This document shows, piece by piece, positions 54,008 through 62,447 of a stretch of 64,000 nucleotides of DNA. Origin of the DNA: Legionella qingyii (GTDB lineage Bacteria > Pseudomonadota > Gammaproteobacteria > Legionellales > Legionellaceae); the NCBI RefSeq assembly GCF_003184185.1, contig NZ_QHJG01000005.1, forward strand, positions 111,273-175,272, written 5' to 3'. The notes beneath the pieces were generated by a model. That model saw only the letters and a list, made by a program, of their open reading frames with translations, had not been told where the DNA came from and made no database searches. The position numbers and the translations under genes were made by a program. How positions within the stretch are numbered: the stretch's first letter is position 1; every line of letters begins with the position of its first letter.

Positions 54008-54012
54008 GCGCC

Positions 54013-54744
54013 ATGAAGAAAAATAGGGATGTTGATTCCAGTAATTTGCGGTATATCTGTTGGTTGTTGGTATTAAGTTTAAGTGCAATATTCTTAACTT
54101 GCCGCTTAGGCTACTATTTTCTATCCGATGCAGAGCGGTTTCCAATTACTACAATCAAAGTTGCAGCAAATTATGAACATGTTACGCATAAAGAGCTGGA
54201 AGGTGTATTATCAAAACACTTGAGTAATAGCTTTTTTACATTATCAATCAGTGCGTTACAGAATGAGTTAAATGAGCTCGGTTGGATCGACACAGCATCT
54301 GTGGAGCGTGTTTGGCCAGATACATTGAAAATAAGGCTTGTTGAAAAAAAACCCGTTGCAATTTGGGATAATGCTTTGATGACCGCGGATGGAAGATTAT
54401 TTAATGAAGGTGCTATACCAGAGGGTCTAAGCTTACCGAAATTAAAAGGACCACCATCTCAGCAAGAAGAAGTCTTACAAGTTTACGAAAAATTGAGTAA
54501 GATATTGTCAATGTACAGCTTAAACGCTACTGGACTGCATCTAAGAGAAAACCAATCCTGGGTATTGCTTTTAGCCAATGATATAAAAATATATTTAGGA
54601 AAGAAAGAGTTAGAAGAACGATTGCAGCGTTTTTGTAAAGCATATCCAGCAGTGTTTGCTGAAAAAATTGAGCAACTGTCTAGCGTGGACCTGCGTTATC
54701 CACGTGGTATGGCAGTGCAGTGGAAACAACAAACGGAACGATAA
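54013..54744 (+). CDS. ftsQ: Cell division protein FtsQ
   Basis: FtsQ links early and late divisome proteins (FtsBL). The 243-residue product has one membrane helix (about residues 15-37), a POTRA domain (about 48-118, starting FPITTIKVAANYEHVT) and a beta domain ending near 235. The ATG at 54013 is chosen because the frame from 53974 runs into ddl and lacks family similarity. No clear ribosome site is visible. Its stop overlaps the ftsA start (TAATG). Confidence 0.92.
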   Translation: MKKNRDVDSSNLRYICWLLVLSLSAIFLTCRLGYYFLSDAERFPITTIKVAANYEHVTHKELEGVLSKHLSNSFFTLSISALQNELNELGWIDTASVERVWPDTLKIRLVEKKPVAIWDNALMTADGRLFNEGAIPEGLSLPKLKGPPSQQEEVLQVYEKLSKILSMYSLNATGLHLRENQSWVLLLANDIKIYLGKKELEERLQRFCKAYPAVFAEKIEQLSSVDLRYPRGMAVQWKQQTER

Positions 54745-55982
54745 TGGCAAAAAAAATAGAAAAAGATATTATCACTGGATTGGATATTGGAACTTCAAAA
54801 ATTATTGCATTAATTGGCGAAGTCACAGCGGATGGTGCAATAGAAATCATCGGAATAGGTCGTCATCCTTCTCGGGGTTTAAAACGTGGTGTTGTGGTTG
54901 ATATAGAGGCGACCGTGAACTCCATTCAGCGAGCTGTTCAGGAAGCTGAGCTTATGGCTGGATGTGAGGTGAGAACAGTTTATGCCGGTATTGCTGGCAG
55001 CCATATTCGTAGTTTAAATTCACATGGTATTGTGGCGATTCGCGACAAAGAAGTCTCGCAAGCTGATGTGGAACGTGTGATCGATGCTGCAAAGGCTGTA
55101 GCAATTCCTGCCGATCAAAAAATTCTACATGTATTACCGCAGGAATTTATCATCGATCAACAAGGCAGCATCCGCGAACCTATAGGAATGTCAGGAGTAC
55201 GACTTGAATCGCGTGTGCATATAGTTACAGGATCAGTAAGCGCTGCTCAAAATATAGTCAAGTGCGTGCGTCGTTGTGGTTTAGAGGTAAATGATATTAT
55301 TCTCGAGCAATTGGCTTCAAGTCATGCAGTTTTGACCGAAGATGAAAAAGATCTTGGTGTTTGCTTGATTGATATTGGTGGTGGTACTACGGATATTGCG
55401 ATATTTTGTGAAGGTGCAATTCAACATACTGCCGTAATTCCCATCGCGGGGGATCAAGTAACCAATGATATCGCTATGGCGTTACGCACACCGACAAAAG
55501 CAGCAGAGTCCATTAAACTGAATCATGCGTGTGCTCTAACTGAATTAGCAAATTCGGACCTCATGTTGGAAGTTACTAGTGTTAATGACAGGCCAGGAAG
55601 GAAGATATCAGCCAAGACTCTATCCGATGTAGTCGCGGCACGTTATGAGGAGCTATTTACTCTAGTACGCAATGAATTACGACGTAGTGGTTTTGAGGAT
55701 AGAATGGCTGCAGGTATTGTTCTAACTGGTGGGGCTGCCAATGTTAGAGGCGGTATTGAACTTGCAGAACTTTGCTTTGAAATGCCGGTAAGAAAAGGTT
55801 GCGCCCATCATGTATCCGGATTGGCTGAAGCAACAGAAAATCCTTCATTTGCAACAGGGGTAGGTTTGTTGTTACAAGGATACCAACAACAGTATGTATC
55901 GAACTACAAGGTACCTACAATGAATGATAATACCCAAAGTTTATGGGCCCGTATGAAAGAATGGTTTCAGGGTAATTTTTAG
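54744..55982 (+). CDS. ftsA: Cell division protein FtsA
   Basis: FtsA is the actin-like membrane anchor of FtsZ. The 412-residue product has the phosphate motifs TGLDIGTSK and LIDIGGGTTDIA, an adenosine motif VLTGGAANV and a C-terminal amphipathic helix (ARMKEWFQGNF) for membrane binding. The start shares one base with the ftsQ stop. A 97-bp gap with a promoter candidate separates it from ftsZ. Confidence 0.96.
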   Translation: MAKKIEKDIITGLDIGTSKIIALIGEVTADGAIEIIGIGRHPSRGLKRGVVVDIEATVNSIQRAVQEAELMAGCEVRTVYAGIAGSHIRSLNSHGIVAIRDKEVSQADVERVIDAAKAVAIPADQKILHVLPQEFIIDQQGSIREPIGMSGVRLESRVHIVTGSVSAAQNIVKCVRRCGLEVNDIILEQLASSHAVLTEDEKDLGVCLIDIGGGTTDIAIFCEGAIQHTAVIPIAGDQVTNDIAMALRTPTKAAESIKLNHACALTELANSDLMLEVTSVNDRPGRKISAKTLSDVVAARYEELFTLVRNELRRSGFEDRMAAGIVLTGGAANVRGGIELAELCFEMPVRKGCAHHVSGLAEATENPSFATGVGLLLQGYQQQYVSNYKVPTMNDNTQSLWARMKEWFQGNF

Positions 55983-56030
55983 GTTACAACTAACGTATAT
56001 AACTCGATCGGTAATAATTCTATTTAAGGG

Positions 56031-56036
56031 TATACT
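56031..56036 (+). promoter_or_regulatory. TATACT box, candidate -10 of ftsZ
   Basis: TATACT lies 44 bases before the ftsZ ATG in the ftsA-ftsZ gap. The -35 is weak. Its presence at a housekeeping gene shows that this hexamer is not specific to icm promoters. Confidence 0.4.
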
Positions 56037-56079
56037 GCCGATGTTTGTTGAAAGATTAAACATATGAGGGGAGCAGGTT

Positions 56080-57267
56080 ATGTTTGAATTAATGGAAGGC
56101 CAACACCATAGTAATAATGCTGTTATTAAGGTCGTAGGTGTTGGCGGTGGTGGTGGTAATGCCGTCCAGCATATGGTTGCAGAAAATATTGATGGTGTTG
56201 AGTTTATTTGTGCTAATACTGATGCACAAGCACTAAGAGGCTCAAATGCAAAAATACATATTCAACTTGGTGATGAGCTGACTAAGGGCTTGGGGGCAGG
56301 CGCAAATCCACAAATAGGTCGCGAAGCAGCCGAAGAAGATAGAGACCATATCCGAGAAATCTTAAGTGGTGCAGATATGGTATTCATTACTGCAGGAATG
56401 GGTGGTGGAACTGGAACAGGTGCAGCACCGGTTTTTGCAGAAATTGCTAAAGAATTAGGTATTTTAACTGTAGCTGTTGTAACCAAGCCTTTTTCTTTTG
56501 AAGGTAAGCAACGCGCATTGGCCGCAGAGGACGGAATCCGTCGTTTAGCCGAACATGTTGATTCATTAATCACAATTCCTAATAATAAATTACTCAGTGT
56601 TTTGGGAAAAAACATCAGCCTTCTTAATGCGTTCAAAGCTGCAAATAATGTTTTACTTGGCGCAGTAAAAGGTATCTCTGACTTAATCACTCGTCCAGGC
56701 TTGATTAACGTTGATTTTGCAGACGTACGAACAGTAATGTCAGAAATGGGTATGGCTATGATGGGTACTGGCAGTGCGGTGGGTGAGCAGCGAGCGCGTC
56801 AAGCCGCCGAAGCAGCAATTGCGTCTCCATTATTAGAAGATGTGAACTTTTCAGGCGCACGAGGAATCCTGGTCAATATTACTGCTGGCCTTGACATGTC
56901 AATTGGTGAGTTTGAAGAAGTCGGAGATGTTGTTAAAGAATTCATTTCTGATGATGCAACTGTAGTGGTCGGAACAGTAATCGATCCAGAAATGACAGAT
57001 GAAATGCGGGTAACAGTTATTGTTACTGGTTTAGGCGATGCGAGACAGCGCCATCAACAGGCACAGCCACAATCCCATCGGGCACGTTTGCTTGAAACAA
57101 CGCGCAGTGATGGTTCTTTGGATTATCAGCAATTGGATAGACCTGCCGTTGTTCGCAAACAAGCTCAATCAGGAATGTCTTCGGGCGTAAAACAAAATGG
57201 TGATGGCATACCAGATGTGGATTATCTTGATATTCCAGCATTTTTACGTCGGCAAGAAGAAGCTTAA
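56080..57267 (+). CDS. ftsZ: Cell division GTPase FtsZ
   Basis: FtsZ is the tubulin-like GTPase that forms the division ring. The 395-residue product has [13 protein letters not shown] at the N-terminus, the tubulin signature [10 protein letters not shown] (about residues 108-117) and the T7 loop [12 protein letters not shown] variable Gln/Arg-rich linker precedes the conserved C-terminal peptide [12 protein letters not shown] that binds FtsA and ZipA. ATG follows GAGGGGAG. A hairpin terminator lies shortly downstream. Confidence 0.98.
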   Translation: MFELMEGQHHSNNAVIKVVGVGGGGGNAVQHMVAENIDGVEFICANTDAQALRGSNAKIHIQLGDELTKGLGAGANPQIGREAAEEDRDHIREILSGADMVFITAGMGGGTGTGAAPVFAEIAKELGILTVAVVTKPFSFEGKQRALAAEDGIRRLAEHVDSLITIPNNKLLSVLGKNISLLNAFKAANNVLLGAVKGISDLITRPGLINVDFADVRTVMSEMGMAMMGTGSAVGEQRARQAAEAAIASPLLEDVNFSGARGILVNITAGLDMSIGEFEEVGDVVKEFISDDATVVVGTVIDPEMTDEMRVTVIVTGLGDARQRHQQAQPQSHRARLLETTRSDGSLDYQQLDRPAVVRKQAQSGMSSGVKQNGDGIPDVDYLDIPAFLRRQEEA

Positions 57268-57279
57268 AATAAATTGTCC

Positions 57280-57309
57280 CCCTTCCTCTGTATTAGTACA
57301 GATGAAGGG
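57280..57309 (+). terminator. Terminator-like hairpin after ftsZ
   Basis: CCCTTCCTCTGTA pairs with TACAGATGAAGGG over 13 positions with one mismatch and a 4-base loop, followed by AAATTTAATTATTTG. It suggests lpxC has its own promoter. Confidence 0.65.
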
Positions 57310-57434
57310 AAATTTAATTATTTGATAAAAAAATAATTAGACTAAATATTAAAATATTGATACGATCACTAGGTTTTGCGTGCAAAATAAAAAATTTTTA
57401 AAATTGATATTAAGAGGAACAAGGTGAGCACTGA

Positions 57435-58349
57435 ATGACAAAACAAAGAACTCCTAAAAAGGTGATCCAGGCAACTGGTGTAGGATTGCATTCCGGTGAA
57501 AAAGTGCTGTTAACCTTGAGACCTGCTCCTGTTAATACAGGCATAGTTTTTAGAAGAGTAGATCTTTCACCTGTAGTAGAAATACCCGCGTCATATGAAA
57601 ATGTGGGTGACACTATGTTATGTACCACGTTACACCATGGACCAATTAAAATTGCCACCGTGGAACATTTGCTATCTGCCTTGGCTGGGTTGGGTATTGA
57701 TAATGCTTATATTGATGTGAATGCTCCAGAATTGCCAATTATGGATGGCAGTGCCGCTCCTTTTGTTTTCTTGATCCAATCAGCAGGAATACGAGAGCAA
57801 AACGCGCCTAAAAAGTACATTCGGATTCTTAAACCCATTCGAGTGGAAGACAATGGAAAATACGTTCAATTTTATCCTTATAATGGGTATAAAATTTCTT
57901 TCACTATTGACTTTGATCATCCTGCTTTTAATGATAAGCCACAAACCGTAAGTTTTGATTTTTCTACAACTTCTTATGTGAAAGAGGTATGCAGAGCCCG
58001 TACATTTGGGTTCCTCTCCGATTATGAAAAATTAAGAGAATGTGATTTGGCAAAAGGCGGAAGTTTGGATAATGCTATAGTTGTCGATGACTATCGTGTT
58101 CTCAACGATGATGGACTTCGTTTTGAATCAGAGTTTGTCTCACATAAGGTATTGGATGCAATTGGTGATCTATATCTATTAGGTTCTAGTTTGATTGGTG
58201 CATTCGAAGGGTACAAATCAGGTCATGAACTGAATAACAGATTGTTACGTGAATTAATGGTAAGACAAGACGCTTGGGAATATACTTATTTTGATAAAGA
58301 AGAATATCTCCCTACAATGCAAACCGAATTTTATCCTGTCGAAGCGTAG
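57435..58349 (+). CDS. lpxC: UDP-3-O-acyl-N-acetylglucosamine deacetylase
   Basis: LpxC carries out the committed deacetylation in lipid A synthesis. The 304-residue zinc enzyme has [10 protein letters not shown] with zinc ligand His78 and [15 protein letters not shown] (about 237-251) with the second His and the Asp ligand. The ATG lies after GAGCACTGA. Its place after ftsZ is the standard end of the dcw cluster. A palindromic repeat follows. Confidence 0.96.
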   Translation: MTKQRTPKKVIQATGVGLHSGEKVLLTLRPAPVNTGIVFRRVDLSPVVEIPASYENVGDTMLCTTLHHGPIKIATVEHLLSALAGLGIDNAYIDVNAPELPIMDGSAAPFVFLIQSAGIREQNAPKKYIRILKPIRVEDNGKYVQFYPYNGYKISFTIDFDHPAFNDKPQTVSFDFSTTSYVKEVCRARTFGFLSDYEKLRECDLAKGGSLDNAIVVDDYRVLNDDGLRFESEFVSHKVLDAIGDLYLLGSSLIGAFEGYKSGHELNNRLLRELMVRQDAWEYTYFDKEEYLPTMQTEFYPVEA

Positions 58350-58353
58350 GAAT

Positions 58354-58386
58354 GTAGCCTGGGTGAAGACAACGTCGTAACCCAGG
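58354..58386. repeat. TAGCCTGGGT palindromic element after lpxC
   Basis: CCTGGGT (58358-58364) and ACCCAGG (58380-58386) enclose 15 bases. The leading GTAGCCTGGGTGAAG (58354-58368) also occurs reversed at 61279-61293 and, with one change, at 63907-63921. A matching outer arm (CACCTGGCTAC, near 58427) makes it a nested palindrome. Confidence 0.6.
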
Positions 58387-58494
58387 AAAACAAAACCGCA
58401 TATGTCTCTGGTTATGATTTGCCTCCACCTGGCTACGTTTATTCGGATTCCTAGTGAATTTAATAATAAATGATTGGCAAGGGAGTGTTGTGGC

Positions 58495-60534
58495 ATGAAA
58501 CTTAATATTAGCCTTTTTACTTTTGCGTTGTTGTGTAGTTCCTCAATATATTCTGCAAGTACTGCAGAAACACCCAAAAAGAATGCTGAGCAAGCACTCC
58601 AAATGAATTGGTTGGATACCAATATCTCACCAAGCAAAGATTTCTATGCTTATGCTGTGGGTAATTGGCAAAAAAATAATCCCATTCCTCCCGATTATTC
58701 AAGCTGGGGAAGCTTTAATCTGATTAATGAGAAAGTTCAAAATATTATTCACCAAATGTTAATCGATGCTGCAAAAGATACTAAAGCAAAGCCAGGCAGC
58801 ATAGAGCAAAAGGTTGGGGACTTTTATTATAGCGGTATGGATGAAGCCAGCATCAATCAACTGGGTATTAAACCACTGCAGCAAGAATTTGATCGCATTA
58901 ATCATTTAAAAAATTTAACTGATCTACAAAATGAAATAGCACATTTGCATCAAATAGGAGTTGATGTGTTTTTTAATTTTGGCAGCATGCAAGATTTCAA
59001 AAACAGTGAAGAGATGATTGCTGCCGCCATGCAGGGCGGTTTAGGCTTGCCCGATCGCGATTATTATTTAAAAGGTGATGCCAAGTTTAAACAAATTCGC
59101 ACGGCTTATATAAATCATATAGCTAAAATGTTTGAGCTATTGGGTGATTCTCCAGATAAAGCAGCTGCTGAAGCCAGCACGGTGATGAACTTAGAAACGC
59201 AAATGGCAAAGGCTTCGATGTCTCAGATAGAACAACGTGATCCCCATGCGATATATCATATTTTGGATAGAGCACAACTTGCTAAAGTCACTCCCAATTT
59301 CTCATGGCCAGCTTATTTTTCAGCGATGGGACAAGCTCAAATCAAAAGTATTAATTTAGCAATGCCCGAATTTTTTAAAGACATGAACAAACAACTAAGA
59401 ACCGTTTCTTTAGATGATTGGAAAACATACGTGCGTTGGCATTTAATTGATGCTTTTGCATCATACTTATCCAAACCCTTTGTGGACCAGAATTTTAAAA
59501 TGGTTTCAGTCCTGACGGGGGCTGAAAAAATATTGCCTCGATGGAAGCGGGTAGTTGCTACGGAAAATGGTGCTTTGGGTTTTGCTATTGGTAAAATGTA
59601 TGTGGCGCGTTATTTTTCTCCTGAAGATAAAAAGCAAGCTTTGGATATACTCAAAAATATCCGCGCGGTTTTACAAGAAGATATTAGCACTCTATCATGG
59701 ATGACCCCTGCTACTCGTGAGGCAGCATTGAAAAAGCTTTCAATGATGGAGGAACGAGTAGGTTACCCTTCCAAGTGGCGAGACTATTCCAAATTAGTAA
59801 TTAATAGAGGGCCATATGTCTTAAATGTAATTCGCGCTAATAAATTTTTAACGAATCGTGATCTTAATAAAATCGGTAAACCTATAGACCGAACTGAATG
59901 GGTTATGACACCACAAACCATCAACGCCTATTATGATCCTTCAATGAATAATTTAAATATTCCAGCAGGAATTCTTCAATCACCATTTTTTGATCCAAAT
60001 GCACCTGCTGCTGTAAATTACGGCGCGATTGGTTTTGTAATGGGACATGAAATGACGCATGGATTTGATGATCAAGGCGCGCAATTTGACGGGCATGGTA
60101 ATTTAAAAAATTGGTGGACTCCAAGTGATTTAGAAAAATTCAAGGCAGCTACGCAGTGCATTGTGAATCAGTTTTCTCAATATGTTGTAGATGATAATTT
60201 GCATGTACAAGGAAAGTTGGTTGTAGGAGAAGCTGCTGCTGATTTAGGAGGGATTACACTTGCCTATAGAGCTTTTAAGCATTCTGATGCATATAAAAAT
60301 GCACCTACAATTGGTGGTCTGACACCAGATCAACAGTTTTTTCTCGCAACAGCACATGTTTGGGCGATGAACATTCGGCCACAACAACTGCGTAATCAGG
60401 TAACTACTGATCCACATCCTCCTGCACAATATAGGGTGAATGGCAGTTTAGCTAATATTCCTCAATTTCAGGAAGCGTTCGATATTCCTAATGACAGTCC
60501 CATGGTGAATAAAAACCGTTGTGTGATTTGGTAA
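58495..60534 (+). CDS. M13 family zinc metallopeptidase (PepO/neprilysin-like)
   Basis: A 679-residue exported peptidase of the neprilysin family, cleaving small peptides. The signal peptide covers about 21 residues. The active site is His518-Glu519-Met-Thr-His522 with the third ligand Glu579 in GEAAADLGG, and NAYYDPSMNNLNIPAG carries the substrate-binding NAY motif. The C-terminal CVIW ends in a Trp, as in the family. ATG 58495 is supported by AAGGGAG; an in-frame TTG at 58474 is rejected. It stands alone, followed by a terminator. Confidence 0.93.
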   Translation: MKLNISLFTFALLCSSSIYSASTAETPKKNAEQALQMNWLDTNISPSKDFYAYAVGNWQKNNPIPPDYSSWGSFNLINEKVQNIIHQMLIDAAKDTKAKPGSIEQKVGDFYYSGMDEASINQLGIKPLQQEFDRINHLKNLTDLQNEIAHLHQIGVDVFFNFGSMQDFKNSEEMIAAAMQGGLGLPDRDYYLKGDAKFKQIRTAYINHIAKMFELLGDSPDKAAAEASTVMNLETQMAKASMSQIEQRDPHAIYHILDRAQLAKVTPNFSWPAYFSAMGQAQIKSINLAMPEFFKDMNKQLRTVSLDDWKTYVRWHLIDAFASYLSKPFVDQNFKMVSVLTGAEKILPRWKRVVATENGALGFAIGKMYVARYFSPEDKKQALDILKNIRAVLQEDISTLSWMTPATREAALKKLSMMEERVGYPSKWRDYSKLVINRGPYVLNVIRANKFLTNRDLNKIGKPIDRTEWVMTPQTINAYYDPSMNNLNIPAGILQSPFFDPNAPAAVNYGAIGFVMGHEMTHGFDDQGAQFDGHGNLKNWWTPSDLEKFKAATQCIVNQFSQYVVDDNLHVQGKLVVGEAAADLGGITLAYRAFKHSDAYKNAPTIGGLTPDQQFFLATAHVWAMNIRPQQLRNQVTTDPHPPAQYRVNGSLANIPQFQEAFDIPNDSPMVNKNRCVIW

Positions 60535-60540
60535 TTAGTT

Positions 60541-60566
60541 GCTCCTCCTGAATATGCAAGAGGAGC
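60541..60566 (+). terminator. Terminator after the M13 peptidase gene
   Basis: A perfect 7-bp stem, GCTCCTC / GAGGAGC, with a 12-base loop begins 7 bases after the stop and is followed by TTATACGCTT. Confidence 0.6.
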
Positions 60567-60623
60567 TTATACGCTTATGAAGATGAAAAAATATAAATAA
60601 TTAAATTGCTTCCATTGTGAACA

Positions 60624-60652
60624 TTGGTTAGACTTTCTGCACTGTTTACAAT
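60624..60652 (+). promoter_or_regulatory. Promoter of the CCG peptide operon
   Basis: TTGGTT (60624-60629) and TACAAT (60647-60652) are 17 bp apart. Transcription would begin about 10 bases before the small ORF, leaving almost only the Shine-Dalgarno as leader. Confidence 0.6.
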
Positions 60653-60669
60653 TAATTGTGGAGATAATG

Positions 60670-60750
60670 ATGACTAAAGAAGAAATGATTTGTCGTATCG
60701 TACGTTATGTAACCCAAAAACCAAGTCGCAAAAAAGCGTGCTGCGGATGA
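60670..60750 (+). CDS. 26-codon peptide ending KKACCG, coupled to the next gene
   Basis: A very short gene, not recognised. The frame encodes a 26-residue basic peptide: MTKEEMICRIV at the start, PSRKKACCG at the end, with three Cys including a terminal CC pair. GGAG at 60660-60663 is ideally placed for ATG 60670; ATG 60667 gives one extra Met. A 17-bp-spaced promoter lies just upstream. Its TGA overlaps the ATG of the following gene (ATGA), which itself lacks a ribosome site. Translating this ORF therefore probably drives translation of the next one. It could be a metal-binding or precursor-like peptide, or merely a coupling leader. Confidence 0.6.
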   Translation: MTKEEMICRIVRYVTQKPSRKKACCG

Positions 60751-61160
60751 TTAGTTTATCTGAACTACTTGCTTATAAAAATAAAACAGTAGTTAATCAT
60801 TTTTGCTATCATCATCCTGACTGTTCTGAGCAAGAAGGTCAGGTTTTATTTGCAGATTTATTGGCTTGGATGTGGCTAAATGCGCAAAGGGCAAAACAAG
60901 GTAAGAAAACCTACCTTTTTGGACCATTGCTCATTCTTGATGAACTGTGGCATACCTTTATTCTCCATACACGAGATTATGTCGATTTTTCCATAAACTA
61001 TTTTGATTCCTATTTTCATCATGATGTTGAGCCGAGTGGTAAAGAACATATAATTGAAGAAGAAGAATTGACTGATTATCTACAAGATTGTTTTGCTTAT
61101 CTTGGCCCGGAATGGGTAACTCGTCGTTTTGCAACAGCGCTAACTGAAACAAATTCTTAA
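60747..61160 (+). CDS. Hypothetical protein with D-E-x-W-H-x-F-x-x-H motif
   Basis: A 137-residue cytoplasmic, helix-rich acidic protein. It is rich in His, Cys and aromatic residues: HFCYHHPDC near residue 20, then LILDELWHTFILHTRDYVDF (about 69-88), then YFHHD. The WHTFILHT segment resembles the W-H-x-x-x-x-H core of the glycine-rich-domain (GRDP/DUF1399-like) family, of unknown function. The His/Asp/Glu pattern suggests a metal site. The ATG is inside the stop of the 26-codon ORF and has no Shine-Dalgarno, so expression should depend on coupling. Function is unknown. Confidence 0.7.
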   Translation: MISLSELLAYKNKTVVNHFCYHHPDCSEQEGQVLFADLLAWMWLNAQRAKQGKKTYLFGPLLILDELWHTFILHTRDYVDFSINYFDSYFHHDVEPSGKEHIIEEEELTDYLQDCFAYLGPEWVTRRFATALTETNS

Positions 61161-61278
61161 TTTTTTTCTCTAATTATATCTGCAGTATTTCTAGGTTGAG
61201 TACAGCAAAACGGAACCCAGGACTCCAATCGTAATACGGTGCTAAATCGTGGGGCCTCGTTGCACTCAGGATGTAATG

Positions 61279-61293
61279 CTTCACCCAGGTTAC
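61279..61293 (-). repeat. Minus-strand copy of the GTARCCTGGGTGAAG repeat
   Basis: The complement of 61279-61293 is GTAACCTGGGTGAAG, differing by one base from the copy at 58354. It lies in the gap between the WH-motif gene and the DciA-like gene, with another ACCCAGG at 61224. Confidence 0.55.
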
Positions 61294-61327
61294 AATGACA
61301 TTGTATTAATGATAATAGGTGCAGTTG

Positions 61328-61786
61328 TCAATGTTCTTGATTATTACTGCTTGCATTTACTGAATCATCACCATCAGCTAAATGCAATAATGCTTTTTGT
61401 AATGGTTCATAGGTACAATGTTGGCTTTCACTAATAATGATTGCTTTCGCTTTTTCGGATAGCTCATGCTTTGAGGTTGGTACGGATTTGTCATATTGTG
61501 CTGTTGGTTCAATAACAACCACTTTAATTGAAGAAAGTTGATACATGCCTGCTTCTTTACGTAATTTATCTCGCAGTTCAGGAATTGCATAACGTAATTG
61601 CATTGCCCAGGCAGCGTCAGTAGTTGTTAACAGCAAACAACCTTTATTAAAACTGCCCACCTGACATTCATTTGCTAAAGTATCAGGGAGCAAAAGTTTA
61701 ACTTTATTTGCAAGCTCTTCTAACTGAACAGAGCGTTGGCATAGATCAACAAGTTGTTTATTGAGGCAACGACTGATAGAACGCAT
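61328..61786 (-). CDS. dciA: DUF721 protein, DciA-like helicase loader
   Basis: A 152-residue protein of the DUF721 family, whose member DciA loads the replicative helicase DnaB in bacteria lacking DnaC. The N-terminal KH-like domain (about residues 1-100) has the family pattern GCLLLTTTDAAWAMQLRYAIPELRDKL. The C-terminal tail is disordered and polar. A position downstream of lpxC is common for this gene in gammaproteobacteria. The symbol is by family; divergence is considerable. Confidence 0.7.
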   Translation of the reverse strand: MRSISRCLNKQLVDLCQRSVQLEELANKVKLLLPDTLANECQVGSFNKGCLLLTTTDAAWAMQLRYAIPELRDKLRKEAGMYQLSSIKVVVIEPTAQYDKSVPTSKHELSEKAKAIIISESQHCTYEPLQKALLHLADGDDSVNASSNNQEH

Positions 61787-61826
61787 TTTTCGATTCTGAA
61801 TAAAAAAAATGTAAAGAGAGTTAGTA

Positions 61827-61846
61827 TATACTTCCTATGAAGTATA
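61827..61846. promoter_or_regulatory. Palindrome TATACTTC-N4-GAAGTATA overlapping a -10 hexamer
   Basis: Perfect 8-bp arms lie in the divergent region between the DciA-like gene and the PH-domain gene. The left arm contains TATACT, a candidate -10 for the plus-strand gene 84 bases downstream. A regulator bound here would block the promoter. The cognate factor is unknown. Confidence 0.45.
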
Positions 61847-61915
61847 GAATAGTAAATTTGAGCTAAATGCAATATCATAATTTTTTAGTAGACTTTCAGG
61901 ATTATAGGTGAATCA

Positions 61916-62371
61916 ATGTTTGAGAAGCCCTACGACAGCAATGTTATTTATTTTACCCGCATGCATTGGATTATATTTTTTTGGCCAGTTATATCTTTAT
62001 GCGCTGCTTTGATGATCGTTAATTATGTGGAAATTGATTTCTTACATAAACTTGGATACGGTTTCGCCGCGCTAGCCTTATTATGGGTTGGAATAACCTG
62101 GATGACTTATTATTTTTCTTCTCTCACAATCAAGAAAAATCACGTGATTATCCGTACTGGAGTCGTTGTGAGACAAACGATTGATATTCCATTAAGCAAA
62201 ATTGAAGCGATCGATATTCGTCAATCCATTATGGGCAGCATGTTGAGTTATGGGATGATAAGCATCACCGGTACTGGTGGCACTCGTCGTATTATTAATT
62301 TTTTGCATAACCCTCTGACGTGCAGACGTTACATTGAACAACTGATGGGTGAACTACATGGTAATGATTAG
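61916..62371 (+). CDS. Bacterial PH-domain membrane protein (YdbS/DUF304-like)
   Basis: A 151-residue inner-membrane protein. Two helices (about residues 17-38 and 49-68) are followed by a bacterial PH (bPH2) domain with LTIKKNHVIIRTGVVVRQTIDIPLSKIEAIDI-type strands (about 73-105) and the GTGGTRRIINFL turn. The molecular role of this family is poorly known. It is divergent from the DciA-like gene with a palindrome in the shared region. Confidence 0.8.
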   Translation: MFEKPYDSNVIYFTRMHWIIFFWPVISLCAALMIVNYVEIDFLHKLGYGFAALALLWVGITWMTYYFSSLTIKKNHVIIRTGVVVRQTIDIPLSKIEAIDIRQSIMGSMLSYGMISITGTGGTRRIINFLHNPLTCRRYIEQLMGELHGND

Positions 62372-62447
62372 GTCATTGTGTTCTTTTTTTCTTGATTCAC
62401 GTAGGAGCCCGCTTTTTCTGACACAGACTCCTGGGTAATAGAGCAAA

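Noticed and set aside
60667..60669. Upstream ATG as the start of the CCG peptide
   Set aside because: The GGAG site is only 3 bases away; the next ATG at 60670 has the better 6-base spacing.
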